A DNA stretch of 64,000 nt from Lysinibacillus xylanilyticus (GTDB lineage Bacteria > Bacillota > Bacilli > Bacillales_A > Planococcaceae), in contig NZ_LFXJ01000005.1 of the NCBI RefSeq assembly GCF_001183605.1, positions 248,001 through 312,000 on the forward strand, written 5' to 3'. Made by a program: the position numbers and the translations under genes. A model generated the notes under the pieces. That model was not told the DNA's origin. It made no database searches and saw only the letters and a program-made list of their open reading frames with translations. Below, piece after piece: positions 34,952-45,071 of this stretch. Position 1 is the stretch's first letter; the number at the start of each line of letters is the position of its first letter.

Positions 34952-36455
34952 ATATGATGTCGCTCGTAATGAAATGGGCAATGTGTCACAAATCACAGCT
35001 TCTCGCTCAGAGCAAGAACATTGGACAGCATCATTGCAGTACAATGAACTCGGTCAAGAGATTGAGAGAATCTTACCAGGAGATGTCATCAGCAAATGGC
35101 AGTATGACGTTACAGGTAGACCAACACACCACCGAATAAGTAGTCAAAACCGTGATACACGAAGACGAGCGTATAATTGGGATGTCAATCATCGATTACG
35201 AAGCATGGTAAACGAGTTAATCGGTGTAAAAGTTACCTATGGTTACGATGAATTCAGTAACCTAGTCTGGTCCAATGAAGGCGGTCAATTTGACTTCTTA
35301 CACCGTAGTGTCGATGATGTCGGGAATTTGTATGAAACGAAAGAAAAGACAGATCGTGTCTATGGTGCTGGCAGCAGATTGCTTGAAACAAAAGAGGCAA
35401 CATTCTCTTATGATGAAGAGGGTAATCTCGCTCAGAAAGTTGAGAAGAACGGTGATACGTGGAAGTACGAATATAACGGCAATGGCATGATGTCGAAGGT
35501 CATCAAACCAGACAGAACAGAAGTTACTTTCAAGTATGACTCGCTAGGTAGACGAATTGAGAAGAGTTCAAACGAAAAAACAATGCATTTCATATGGGAT
35601 GGAAACACTATCCTAAATGAGTATTACTTGCAGGATAATTCAGATATATTTGAAAATCTAGATGAGTATTATTCACAAAACAAGTCTCAAATACCAGATA
35701 ATCTAGTGACATGGGTGTTTAATGAAGGGTTCATTCCTTCAGCTAAAATCACGAGTGAAGGTAATTACAGTATTTTCAGTGATTATCTTGGAACGCCTGT
35801 AGAAGCTTATGATGAACAAGGTAAAAAGGTTTGGTCAGCTGAGCTTGATATTTATGGACGAGTGATGGAATTCACTGGTGAGGAGCATTTCATTCCTTAT
35901 AGGTGTCAAGGACAATATCACGATGTAGAAACTGGACTTTACTATAATAGGTTCAGGTACTATTCACCAAAAGAGGGCACGTATACACAGCCTGACCCGA
36001 TAGGACTTGAAGGGAATAATCCGACTCTTTATGGCTATGTTAAAGACCCATTACATGAGGTAGATCCTTTTGGACTAAATCCATTCCCATCTAAAAGAGC
36101 AGCTCTTCGTTATGCAAAAGAACTAGCAGGAATACCAAGAAGTCAACAACCTGTAAGACAATGGACTGTAGGCAGTGATTACAATAAACATGGTTATGAA
36201 AATTATAAAGTATCAAATGACCAAGGATCACAGGGTAGATACTATGAATTTGTTAATGACCGTGGAGAAAAGAAAGTTACCGTCTTGCATACGAATGATC
36301 CAGAAAGGGCTCCACATGCACATGCAGGGACTCACAAAGGGCCTCCGAATGATCCAAAGCGTTTTACGTATGATTTTAAGGAAGAGCGATATAGGAAGAT
36401 AAATGATCCGAAGACTAAAGATCATCATCTAGATATTAAATGTAAGAAGGGATGA
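34952..36455 (+). pseudogene. Displaced Rhs core end with nuclease-like tip C
   Basis: From about 34952 the DNA is nearly collinear with the live Rhs gene from 31723 on (MGNVSQITASRSEQ to QPDPIGL), then diverges into a new tip of about 130 residues after DPFGL. The tip shows SKRAALRYAKELAGIPRSQ, TVLHTNDPERAPHAHAG and KTKDHHLDIKCKK, an HNH/EndoVII-like style; the family is uncertain. The frame is open, but the first ATG (34974) is only an internal core Met without ribosome site, so it is a silent store. A degraded relative of the tip is at 39335-39748. Confidence 0.8.
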
Positions 36456-36461
36456 GAGTAC

Positions 36462-36884
36462 GTGGATTTTAAGGACAAAATAGCGCTCTACAAATTTAAA
36501 AAGAAATACGAAAATTTTCCTGGAATTAAATCATTTAGAATGGCTTCAAATGAGGAATTAACGAAAGATGAAACATATGTAATCGATGCTATAAGAAAGA
36601 TTGATAGTAAATGTGATGATAGAATTCCGATAGACTCTAAAAGAAGTAATATGATTGATTGGGTAAAAGAAAAGATACTACCTTATTTGAATTACAGTTC
36701 TGAGTTCATTATTGGTGGTAATGGAGGTTTAGCAGTTTTCTTTGAAAATATTGAAATGTTTTTACAACATTATTTTAAAGTAAGCCCATCTCTGGATATT
36801 ATGATACTAAACAGGGATTTAAAAAAATGGATTGTGATATTTGAAGAAGAGTATTTTCTAGAATTTTTTATTAAAGATATTTAA
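36462..36884 (+). CDS. Immunity protein for tip C
   Basis: A 140-residue protein with a GTG start nine bases after GGGATGAGAG and only six bases after the tip C stop. Features: KKYENFPGIKSFRM, WVKEKILPYLNYSSEF and the closing FLEFFIKDI. A clear paralogue is at 39756-40181 (EYENFPGVQFKKV, WLKEKVTPYL, YAFFIRDI), likewise behind a degraded copy of the same tip. That shared linkage supports a cognate pair. Named family not recognised. Confidence 0.7.
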   Translation: MDFKDKIALYKFKKKYENFPGIKSFRMASNEELTKDETYVIDAIRKIDSKCDDRIPIDSKRSNMIDWVKEKILPYLNYSSEFIIGGNGGLAVFFENIEMFLQHYFKVSPSLDIMILNRDLKKWIVIFEEEYFLEFFIKDI

Positions 36885-37349
36885 AAAGATTGGATGACAA
36901 ATGACATACAATTGACAACTGCAAGATAAGTTTTTGTTAAGAACAGTTTCTTTTGTAGAAATGAATCTGTTTTTATGTATATACTAAGCTACTTCATAAA
37001 ATCTTGAAAATATAACGAAGATTTTTAATGCAAAATCAAAAGCATAAAACAATTGAGTTTATATCTCTAATTTCCAAAAGTCTTTACATTTTTTAATTGA
37101 TTAGAATTTTAATTTATAGAGGGTGATAAATCCATTAATGGGGTTTACCGCCCTTTAATTTTGATGTTTTATTTAAAAAATATATTGGATTAATTGACTT
37201 AGTAATTCCTTGGTTTAATTTTTTGAAGTTGTTCAATTTGGTAGTCGAAAATAAATGACGTTTACTTTTTCCCAGAAGGTATTGAATGTAGGGAAGGCAA
37301 AAAATCTTTATCAGAGGTTGTTATCAACATCTAAACAAAGGAAAACTAG
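36885..37349. other. Spacer between cassettes
   Basis: No gene. Contains the hairpin at 37120-37160; its TAAATCCATTAAT region is related to 40511-40525. Confidence 0.4.
37120..37160 (+). terminator. Imperfect hairpin, possible terminator
   Basis: AGGGTGATAAATCC pairs with GGGTTTACCGCCCT with mismatches, followed by TTAATTTT. Related hairpin GGCAAT/ATTGCC at 40508-40539. Confidence 0.5.
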
Positions 37350-38066
37350 ATTCAGCTGTTTTAAACCTGGAACGAGACCCATCTGGCCAAGTGATCAAGG
37401 AGTGGCAAAATGACCATTGGATTGCAAGTAGCTATGATGAATTAAGCAATCGTTCACAGAATACGAGTAGTCTATATACCATTCCGATATCAAGGGCAAT
37501 ACGCGGATGAGGAAACTGGTCTTTACTACAATAGATTTAGATATTACTCACCAATTGAGGGAATGTATACACAAAAAGATCCGATTGGGCTTAATGGTGG
37601 TTTGGTCTTATATAGATATGTACAAGATACAAATAATTCTATAGATATTTTCGGTCTTTCTTGTACAAAAGAATTAAGAAAGAATATGAACAAAGCTAAT
37701 CGTGAGTTAAGAAAGAATCAAGGGTACATGAAACGTGCTTGGCATAAGTTTAAAGGTTCAGCAGCTCATCATATTGTTGCTGGAGATCATTCAAACTTAC
37801 ATGCCCAAAGAGCTAGAGATGTTCTGGAAAGACTCAAGATTAATGTCAACGGTGCAGATAATGGAGTTTATTTAAAACATATGGATCCAAATAGTATACA
37901 ACCTGGTGCTTATCATAGAGTAATTCATACCGATGAATATTTTAAAAATGTTGCTAGTAGGTTGGAGTTTGCTGAAAGTTTAGGTAGGACAAAAGCGAGA
38001 GACGCAGTGATAGCTGAGCTAGAGAATATAAGGAATGATTTATCATTCAATGTTAAAATTTGGTGA
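37350..38066 (+). pseudogene. Displaced Rhs end with AHH-type tip D
   Basis: Starts with two core pieces joined by an internal deletion and frameshift (LERDPSGQVIKEWQNDHWIA, then IPFRYQGQYADEETGLYYN). After KDPIGLNGG comes a tip with KGSAAHHIVAGDHSNLHAQR, NGVYLKHMDPNSIQPGAY and VIHTDEYFKNVASR, an AHH nuclease distinct from the live one. The last 167 codons are open from ATG 37563 without a ribosome site. A degraded relative lies at 46807-47034. Confidence 0.78.
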
Positions 38067-38081
38067 TTAGAGGTGTTGTTT

Positions 38082-38621
38082 ATGAAAGTATATAGATTTG
38101 AAAATGACTATGATTATAAAGATTTAACTTTTTTGAATAAAGAAGATGTTGGTCTTTTTTCAACTTTTAAGGGACAGAAGATTAATCAGGATTGGAATGA
38201 AGAGATTTTTGGTATCTCAGAAGATAAACATACAAGAGGAAAATTGTTAGATTTTGATTCACGATGTTATGGAGCTACATTTATAATAAAAAAGAAATTT
38301 GAAAAGCTTTTTATTGAAGAATTTTCTGATATTATAGAAACCTTCCAAATAAAAATCAAAGGCATTTCAGAAGAATATATATTTATAAATGTAACTAATG
38401 TGGTAACATCAATTAATTTTAATGGCTTAGATTTGCAAGAATCTCTTGCAATGATGCGAAGTACAAACATCAGATTTAATTTAGAAAAGATAGAAAATGA
38501 AACTTTATTTAGAGACGATAAAGTTAGTTCAAACTATTATTGTACACAAAAGTTTATAGATTTTATTGAAAAAAACGGAATTAATGGATTGTGTTTTGAA
38601 GAGGTAGGAACAGCTACATGA
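38082..38621 (+). CDS. Immunity protein for AHH tip D (imm11-like)
   Basis: Start set at ATG 38082 behind AGAGGTG (179 residues). It shows KVYRFENDYDYKDLTFLN, LLDFDSRCYGATFIIKK and the closing FIEKNGINGLCFEEVG, similar in layout to imm11/DUF1629 proteins. It begins 15 bases after the tip D stop. A paralogue at 47130-47666 follows the second AHH-D remnant, which supports a specific pairing. Confidence 0.72.
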   Translation: MKVYRFENDYDYKDLTFLNKEDVGLFSTFKGQKINQDWNEEIFGISEDKHTRGKLLDFDSRCYGATFIIKKKFEKLFIEEFSDIIETFQIKIKGISEEYIFINVTNVVTSINFNGLDLQESLAMMRSTNIRFNLEKIENETLFRDDKVSSNYYCTQKFIDFIEKNGINGLCFEEVGTAT

Positions 38622-38936
38622 AAATCATCAATCAATATCATTGGATCATGTAGTACTGCAAATACGAACTTAGTCTTACTAGATGTTAACGATTGTGGGT
38701 CATGTGCCCAATCATTATATGGAGCGAAGCCAAGAAACAAAAATGAAGCTTTTGCAATGGATCATATTAAAAAACATCCCGAAAATGGAATTGAAATCAT
38801 TAAGGCTAGTGAAATAGGAGATAAGTGTTATGAGGTGAAGGGATGGAGTAGGATAGAGCAGAAAGTAAATGGCGTAAATGTACATTATATGGCTAAACAT
38901 AATAAGGGAAAAATGACAGAGGTAACTGACTTTTAA
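38622..38936 (+). pseudogene. Toxin C-terminal fragment
   Basis: A start-less 104-codon frame beginning directly after the stop of the preceding immunity gene, so the joint is exact. It carries VNDCGSCAQSLYGAKPRNK, HPENGIEIIKASEIGDKCYE and GVNVHYMAKHNKGKMTEV. A Cys followed later by a His could fit a papain-like fold, but I cannot assign it. An immunity gene follows after 48 bases. Confidence 0.5.
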
Positions 38937-38984
38937 ATTTAAAGACAACAAGCCTAAGATAAAATGTAGGGTGAAAGGTAATTT

Positions 38985-39323
38985 ATGATGATAAAATTCA
39001 TTTATTTATCAATTGAAAACGACGCAAGTGACCACTGGAATTATTGTCAAAATCACAAAATCCCTTTCGTCACGGTTAAGAGAATCAACAAAACTTATTA
39101 TGAAGTTTTTTATGACATCACAAATTTTAAAGTGAATCATGAAGAAATATCTGAAAATATAAAAAACATTTTCGTGAGTTATTCAGAATTTTTTTGTCTT
39201 CCTTTTTATGAAATGGATTCATACCTAGATCAATTGTATTTTTTTCGATTTCCAGTTAAAGAAGGACATCAGGACATTATTTGTACTCAGCTTTTTGAGT
39301 TTTTATTGAAAAGGATAAAATAG
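38985..39323 (+). CDS. Putative immunity protein
   Basis: A 112-residue protein with an ATG start behind GTGAAAGG. Features: YLSIENDASDHWNYCQN, YYEVFYDITNFKV and FFCLPFYEMDSYLDQLY. Soluble and aromatic-rich. Family not recognised. It follows the 38622-38936 toxin fragment, presumably its cognate. Confidence 0.5.
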   Translation: MMIKFIYLSIENDASDHWNYCQNHKIPFVTVKRINKTYYEVFYDITNFKVNHEEISENIKNIFVSYSEFFCLPFYEMDSYLDQLYFFRFPVKEGHQDIICTQLFEFLLKRIK

Positions 39324-39334
39324 ATTTAGTTAAA

Positions 39335-39748
39335 CTTTTATGACCCTGATATGGGTCCATAAAAGATATGCCCCAATTAAATCATATGCTGTAACACCAC
39401 AAACAAAATATCCATTTATGCAAATTGTATCTACTAAAAAAAAGTATGAGGCTGGGACAAAACCCATCCACATTATGAGTATAACTCTAATAATACGACT
39501 CATGGTAGATATTATGATTTTACAGATGCTCATGGAGAAAAGAAAGTTACTGTGCTTCATACAAATGATCCAAATCCAAACAGTGTTGGTCCTACACACG
39601 CACATGCTGGAATGGTTCATCCAGCCAGCCAGTAGAAAATATGACTGAGAGACGTACAATGGACTTTAAAAACCAAGAGAAAAGATATTTTTCAATAGAT
39701 GACCCAAAAGGTGCAGACCATCATTTAGAGATCAAATGTAGAAAGTAG
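39335..39748 (+). pseudogene. Degraded copy of tip C with Rhs scrap
   Basis: Begins with an Rhs core word (NFYDPDMG) and then carries, across frameshifts and stops, HGRYYDFTDAHGEKKVTVLH, THAHAGMVHP and GADHHLEIKCRK, parallel to tip C at 36110-36455. It includes a GAGGCTGGGAC word resembling the MITE end at 21674. Confidence 0.7.
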
Positions 39749-39755
39749 TGAAACT

Positions 39756-40181
39756 ATGGAATTAAGGGAAAAGTTGCGGCGGCAAGTATTGAAAAAAGAG
39801 TATGAAAACTTCCCTGGGGTTCAATTCAAAAAAGTATTATTACCTGATGAATACACTAAAAACGAGGATAGAGAACTGGAGTATTTAACAAAAACATTTT
39901 GTATACCAAATGATCGTGTAGATACTAGATGTGATAGAGAATATCTGAAAACATGGCTTAAAGAAAAAGTAACCCCATACTTAGGGAAAGGTAATAATGT
40001 AGTTTTTATGGATGGAGGATTTGGTGTTAATGTTACAATTTTAGATACCGAAAAAATGCTTGATTTTTATTTGAATTCTAAATCACAAGTAGGACTTTGT
40101 ATAATTAATAGAAGTTTGAAAAAGTTGTTAGATGTATCTCCTGAAGAAAATGATTACGCTTTTTTTATAAGAGATATTTAA
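39756..40181 (+). CDS. Immunity protein paralogue for tip C
   Basis: A 141-residue protein, ATG 8 bases after the degraded tip stop; ribosome site not obvious (GTAGTGAAAC). KKEYENFPGVQFKKV, WLKEKVTPYLGKGNNVVFM and NDYAFFIRDI align by eye with the 36462 protein. Intact although its toxin is broken, so it may still protect against relatives carrying the same tip. Confidence 0.65.
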   Translation: MELREKLRRQVLKKEYENFPGVQFKKVLLPDEYTKNEDRELEYLTKTFCIPNDRVDTRCDREYLKTWLKEKVTPYLGKGNNVVFMDGGFGVNVTILDTEKMLDFYLNSKSQVGLCIINRSLKKLLDVSPEENDYAFFIRDI

Positions 40182-40673
40182 TCATTTAATTTATAAAAAT
40201 ATCATTATACTATCACATATTATCAAAGTCTAATCAATTCTTTTGAAGAAAATCGAACTGCATTGCAAATTGAAATACGAGTATAAAAAATTAGAAAAAG
40301 AGTAGCATAAACCTTGATTTTAAAGGAGTTATGCTACTTTTTTTCGTTAGAACGTAATCAAATAAATACTAATATTAAGTAGTTAGTTAAATAGAGCTAT
40401 GTGATAAAAAATGTTAAGAGCAAAAAATGTGGGATGCCTATACTTGTAACTATCTTTATGTTCCTCTAATGATTTAAAGTTCAATTTGGATAAATTAATT
40501 TAGAAGTGGCAATAAACCCATTAATTAGGATCAATTGCCCTTTTCTTTTGATACTTTATTAATTAACTAATAACTCATATATAATAAGAATCAATAGGCT
40601 TTTTATATAATAAATGGTGATATGTTTTAAGTTATTTTATTTCAGAGAACAAATCTGAAATACCATATACAAG
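40182..40673. other. Spacer with two hairpins
   Basis: No gene. Contains the cassette terminator at 40301-40345 and the GGCAAT/ATTGCC hairpin at 40508-40539. Confidence 0.4.
40301..40345 (+). terminator. GAGTAGCA-type cassette terminator 2
   Basis: AGTAGCATAA (40301-40310) pairs perfectly with TTATGCTACT (40329-40338), then a T run. Confidence 0.85.
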
Positions 40674-40790
40674 TTAGTTACATGGGTATTTAATGATGGA
40701 TTCGTACCTTCAGCTAAAATTACGGGTGAGTACAATGAACTCGGTCAAGAGATTGAGAGAATCTTACCAGGAGATGTCATCAGCAAATAG
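40674..40790 (+). pseudogene. Two scrambled Rhs core scraps
   Basis: VTWVFNDGFVPSAKIT (a late core segment) is joined directly to YNELGQEIERILPGDVIS (an earlier segment), so order is inverted relative to the live gene. The frame ends in TAG at about 40789. Recombination debris. Confidence 0.7.
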
Positions 40791-40809
40791 AAGAAAAGGA
40801 GTTATTATT

Positions 40810-41394
40810 ATGGATAGAATTTTAGATACTGGAAGTTATGGAATTTGCTTATTTTCAATAGATGTCTTACAGGATTTTTTAAAGAAAGAAAAAGTTAGGT
40901 CAAAAAAACTTTTAAAAAATTTTCAGGATAATCACGATCGTTATTTAACTTTACTTGCTGAGGGTATTTGGATTCCTTTTTTACCAATAAACTCAATAGA
41001 ATATGTAATTAAACTTGATACCTATAATCAGTCGTTTGATGATGAATGGGAGGAAAAATTAATATATCATAACTTCAATATTGAAGTTAAAGATACATTA
41101 TGGATTGCTGATATTGGTTCATTTTATGAATTCGATAAAAATGAATTTTTAGGAAATGATGAAGTATCATACCAAACGTTAGATGGAGAGACATTATATT
41201 CTGGATTTAGATATAATGTTCCTTCTGGAAAATACTTAGTATCCATAAAGGGCTTTGCACGTAAAAAGAAATTGGATTACCCTAATCCAAATTTCGGCTT
41301 TTTGTTTTCTCTTGATAAAGTAAATGAATTTGAAGGTTTTAATGATCCACGCGAAGATGAAAGATACAACTTTAATGTGGCAGGTATGGATTAA
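40810..41394 (+). CDS. Orphan immunity protein
   Basis: Start set at ATG 40810 behind AAAAGGAG (194 residues); the in-frame extension to 40693 is Rhs debris. It carries MDRILDTGSYGICLFSIDVL, EYVIKLDTYNQSFDDEW and FARKKKLDYPNPNFGFLFSL. Soluble, mostly beta. Family not recognised. It stands between Rhs scraps and a cassette terminator, hence the immunity assignment. Confidence 0.5.
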   Translation: MDRILDTGSYGICLFSIDVLQDFLKKEKVRSKKLLKNFQDNHDRYLTLLAEGIWIPFLPINSIEYVIKLDTYNQSFDDEWEEKLIYHNFNIEVKDTLWIADIGSFYEFDKNEFLGNDEVSYQTLDGETLYSGFRYNVPSGKYLVSIKGFARKKKLDYPNPNFGFLFSLDKVNEFEGFNDPREDERYNFNVAGMD

Positions 41395-41427
41395 AAATTA
41401 GTTTAGATAATATTCTAAAAAACTGAG

Positions 41428-41474
41428 GAGTAGCATTAAACCAAATGATTTGGATTATAATGCTACTCTTTAGT
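41428..41474 (+). terminator. GAGTAGCA-type cassette terminator 3
   Basis: GAGTAGCATTA (41428-41438) pairs perfectly with TAATGCTACTC (41458-41468), inner AAATGATTT, then TTTAGTTTT. Confidence 0.8.
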
Positions 41475-41521
41475 TTTAAATGAAATTTTGTTTGTTTGAT
41501 TTCCGGAAATGATTTTCCATA

Positions 41522-43108
41522 CTATCTGGACAAGTAATCAAAGAATCGCAGAATGACAATTGGATTGCAAGTACCTATGATGAATTAGGCAATCGTTCAC
41601 AAATTACAAGTAGCTTAGGTGCAAAAATCGATGTCGTTCGTAATGACATGGGCAATGTGTCGCAAATCACGGCTTCTCGCTCAGAGCAAGCCTATTGGAC
41701 AGCATCCATGCAGTACAATGAACTCGGCCAAGAGATTGAGAGAATCTTACCAGGAGATGTCATCAGCAAATGGCAGTTTGACGTAACAGGTAGACCAACA
41801 CACCATCGAATAAGTAGCCAAAATCGAGATACACGAAGACGTGTGTATAATTGGGATGTTAATCATCGATTACGAAGCATGGTAAACGGTTAACAAGTGT
41901 AAAAGTGACCTATGGTTATGATGAATTTAGTAACCTCGTTTGGTCCAATCAGGGAGGTCAATTTCACTTCTTACACCGCAGTGTCAATAATGTCGGGAAT
42001 TTGTATGAAACAAAAGAAAAGAAAAGACAGATCGTGTCTATGGTGCCGGAAGTAGATTGCTTGAAACGCAAGAGGCAACATTCACTTATGATGATGAAGG
42101 TAATCTGGTTCAGAAGGTTGAAAAGACTGGTGTAACGTGGAAGTACGAATATAATGGCAATGGTATGATGTCGAAAGTCATCAAACCAGACAAGGCAGAA
42201 GTTACTTTCAAGTATGATTCACTAGGTAGACGAGTAGAGAAGAGTTCTGACGAGAGAACTATGAGATTCGTATGGGATGGGAATACTATCCTGCATGAGT
42301 ATTTCTCGAAGGATAATTTTATAAATTTGAAAACCTAGAGGAGTATTCTTCGCAGAGTAAATCCGAAATACCAGACAATCTAGTTACATGGGTGTTTAAT
42401 GATGGGTTCGTACCTTCAGCAAAAATCACAAATGAAGGTAATTACAGTATTATTAGTGATTATCTAGGAACGCCTGTTGAAGCCTATGATGAAGAAGGTA
42501 ATAAGGTTTGGTCAGCTGAGCTTAATATATTCGGTAGGGTAAAAGAATTTACAGATGTAGAAGATTTTATCCCATTTAGGTATCAAGGGCAGTATGAAGA
42601 TGTTGAAACAGGATTATATTATAATCGATTCCGTTACTACTCACCAGTTGAGGGTATATATACTCAGGTCGATCCGATTGGGTTGACTGGTGGGAATCCT
42701 ACACTATACGGATATGTGAAAGATCCTAACACATGGATTGATGTGTTTGGGTTGGAAACCATATTTGTAAATTCAAATGACATTAATTTCTCACAAAAGA
42801 CTGTATCAGAAGTAAGGGTATTTGATACATCTAAGTATACACCATTAAATGTTATCAAAGATGATGGACAACTGGTATCTTACGACAATAGAAGATTACT
42901 CTCTGCTCAAAATGCAGGGATAGAAAAACTTGAAGTTAATGTTGTAAAAGCAGAAGACATACATCCTGATTTTACAAAAGGGAAGACTTGGGGACAGAAA
43001 TTCAAAGAACGGTTTAACGACATAAGGAACAAAAAAGCAGGTGGAGTTGTTCCTGATAAAGGATTGAAAGAGAAACCTATAGTTCCTTGGAAAAATAAAG
43101 GAGATTTT
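41522..43108 (+). pseudogene. Displaced Rhs end with tip G
   Basis: Collinear with the live gene from about 31617 to the core end (VDPIGLTGG), in four frames: a one-base loss near 41890, a five-base AAGAA-type insertion near 42020 and a one-base loss near 42315. After WIDVFGLE comes a new tip: VRVFDTSKYTPLNVIKDDG, SYDNRRLLSAQNAGIEKLEV, HPDFTKGKTWGQKFKERFND. The DNRRL segment is ParB-like in style; tentative. No stop separates it from the immunity gene. Confidence 0.75.
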
Positions 43109-43528
43109 ATGAGTATAAATAAGTTGATTGAAAATTTTGAGTGTCCATTAATTAATGCTTTTTTCTTTTCTAATGAAGATATACTAGTTTTAGATAATAA
43201 CAACGAATGGATAAGAGTGTTATGCAAATCGACTATTGAAAGTTTTTTCAAGTACAATGATGGAGATTCCGTATGTCATTTTGATATATTGAAAAAGTAT
43301 GAAACAGATGATTTTATTGTAAGCATTGGAGAAGGTAGTTTTGGAGGAGACGGTATTGTTCAATTGAATGATAAAACAGGAAATTTAATTTGGTTCTTAT
43401 TTTTAGATAATAGTAATCCTTTTATAGAAGCGGAATTAGAAAATGATTCTATTCAAGTAACAAGTACAAAGGGTATTAAAATTAAAATTCCAATACGTAA
43501 CCCTGAAAAAATCTCCATTGTAAAATAA
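43109..43528 (+). CDS. Immunity protein for tip G, in frame with the toxin
   Basis: Start set at ATG 43109 behind AAAGGAG (139 residues). The upstream tip reads straight into it without a stop (WKNKGDF then MSINKLIENFE), so a toxin-immunity fusion of 378 codons is possible from ATG 42392. Features are NAFFFSNEDILVLDNNNEW, DDFIVSIGEGSFGGDGIVQL and GIKIKIPIRNPEKISIV. Family not recognised. The independent ribosome site argues that it is normally translated alone. Confidence 0.6.
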   Translation: MSINKLIENFECPLINAFFFSNEDILVLDNNNEWIRVLCKSTIESFFKYNDGDSVCHFDILKKYETDDFIVSIGEGSFGGDGIVQLNDKTGNLIWFLFLDNSNPFIEAELENDSIQVTSTKGIKIKIPIRNPEKISIVK

Positions 43529-43564
43529 ATTGATATGCAATACCCTTGTTGTCGACTTTAATTC

Positions 43565-43799
43565 TAACTATCTAGGTGTTCCAAGCTTGCCTATGACAGT
43601 CAAGGCAAGCTTGTATGGTCAACGGAGCTGGATATGTATGGAAAGCTTAGAGAACTAAAATATAAAAGAAATGTATAATAATGGACAAATAGATGCGAAA
43701 CAAGCAAAACAATATACGGAATCTCTACAAAGTAGTCTGAGAAAGAAAATAATTTCTGGAAAAATAAAAACTTAATCAGCATGTGGTAGATTATCTTAA
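43565..43799 (+). pseudogene. Degraded copy of the live tip A (Rhs scrap plus AHH 3' end)
   Basis: Core words (SNYLGVPSLAYDSQGKLVW, ELDMYGK) jump directly to the end of the live AHH tip (DAKQAKQYTESLQSS, RKKIISGKIKT, then a stop where the live gene has TKTP, then CGRLS). The AHH catalytic part is deleted. Confidence 0.8.
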
Positions 43800-43820
43800 A
43801 GAAGGGAATGATATTTTAAT

Positions 43821-44434
43821 ATGGGAAATACATTTGCGATTTTTAAAAAAGAAGGTATATTTTGTCCTAATTTACTTGAGGGTATAATGCATACAGAATT
43901 CTTTGAAAAAGATCCTTTTGAACCAAGAGAGTCTGATGATGGGGAATGGAGAACCACAAAAAATATTATGACAGAGTTGCCGGAGGAAATATGGTTTGTT
44001 TCAAAAGATAGAAGATATGATTTTGATTTACGATGGCAGGATGGTGGATTTTTTGTATCGTTAGAATTTCTAAACCTATTAAAGAAATTTGGAATTGATA
44101 ATTTTCAATACACTAACTTATATATGGTGAACAAACATAAAGAAAGTATATCTTCAAAGGAATATTTTTTGTACGGTTCTATGATAAGTTAGAAGATATG
44201 ATAGATATGGAGAAATCAAATATTGAATTCTATAAGCAAAATGGACGTATAAAGAAAATATGGGATTTACAATTAGAAAGTACAACTATTCTTCCTGAAG
44301 TGTTTCAAATAAATAATATTAGACTTTTCAGGGTAATGTTTTGTTCAGAAGAATTTAAAAAAGAAGCTGAAAAACTTAAATTGAAAGGTATTGCCTTTGT
44401 TCCTTCAAATGAAGCTGATGTGTATAAACCATAA
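43821..44434 (+). pseudogene. Frameshifted paralogue of the live immunity gene
   Basis: Reads GIMHTEFFEKDPFEP, EWRTTKNIMTELPEE, WFVSKDRRYDFDLRW parallel to the 33225 protein, then shifts frame near 44170 (a one-base loss after TATTTTTTGTACG) and continues DMEKSNIEFYKQNGRIKKIW and GIAFVPSNEADVYKP. The shift lies next to a T6 run and could be decay or a sequencing error. Confidence 0.85.
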
Positions 44435-44515
44435 TAATGTAGAGATTATTACTCAGAAAAAGTGTTTTTTAAAACTAAGTAATAACTATTTTTCTAGTTA
44501 AACGCTAGGGGGTAA
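44337..44515 (+). repeat. 179-base identical repeat, copy 2
   Basis: Identical by eye to 33742-33920, while the DNA upstream of it is clearly diverged. This points to gene conversion or to a recent crossover at the 3' end. Confidence 0.85.
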
Positions 44516-44678
44516 TGAATCCCTTAATGGATATCATGTAGTAAGAATGAAAGAATCAAAAGAAGAGATAATTGTAGATGAAGTTTTCCTGGATGCTTGC
44601 AGAAAAGAAAAAATTAAAGGTGTTCTGTTAGCTAAAGAAGGAAATGTACGTATTCAGGAAATTGTTGATTTAAAATAA
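44514..44678 (+). pseudogene. Immunity-gene 3' stub (imm11-like)
   Basis: A start-less frame, GYHVVRMKESKEEIIVDEVF then IKGVLLAKEGNVRIQEIV, in the style of the C-terminus of imm11-like immunity proteins. It begins exactly where the 179-base repeat ends. Confidence 0.5.
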
Positions 44679-45071
44679 TTCGTAAAATTGAATTCTGAGT
44701 GGAAGTAGAAACTTAGTGATAATAAAACAGACACCGTAGTACTCGTTTGATAATATGTGATAACATTTTACAGATCGTATATCTCTTTGTTAATTAAGAA
44801 TTTTCTCACTTGCAAAAAAACATTTGTTTCAACCTAACTAAAAGAGTAGCATAAATCCGTAGAATTGGATTTATTGCTACTCTTTCTTTTAATTTATTTA
44901 CCTTTTTGATAGGGTTTAACTATGGTTTTGACGAATTCAGAAGTGACTTAAGGGAACAATTGGAAAAGCACGGAAAATGAGATAAAATAATAGCTAAGAA
45001 AGCATAAGAGTTGTTAGATGTAACGTACATAAATGCTAAATTCAAGTAAATATGAGTTTAAAGGAGTAAGT
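44679..45071. other. Spacer between cassettes
   Basis: No gene apart from the terminator at 44844-44890. Around 44915-44980 weak scraps of core-like sequence may remain. Confidence 0.4.
44844..44890 (+). terminator. GAGTAGCA-type cassette terminator 4
   Basis: GAGTAGCA (44844-44851) pairs with TGCTACTC (44875-44882); the stem continues inside as TAAATCC/GGATTTA. Followed by TTTCTTTT. Confidence 0.85.

Noticed and set aside
34974..36455. Treating the displaced Rhs frame with tip C as an expressed 493-residue gene
   Set aside because: The first ATG is an internal core methionine with no ribosome site and no promoter is visible; more likely a silent store, although low expression cannot be excluded.
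40674..40809. Using ATG 40693 as the start of the 41 kb immunity protein
   Set aside because: The first 39 codons are scrambled Rhs core; AAAAGGAG places the real start at 40810.
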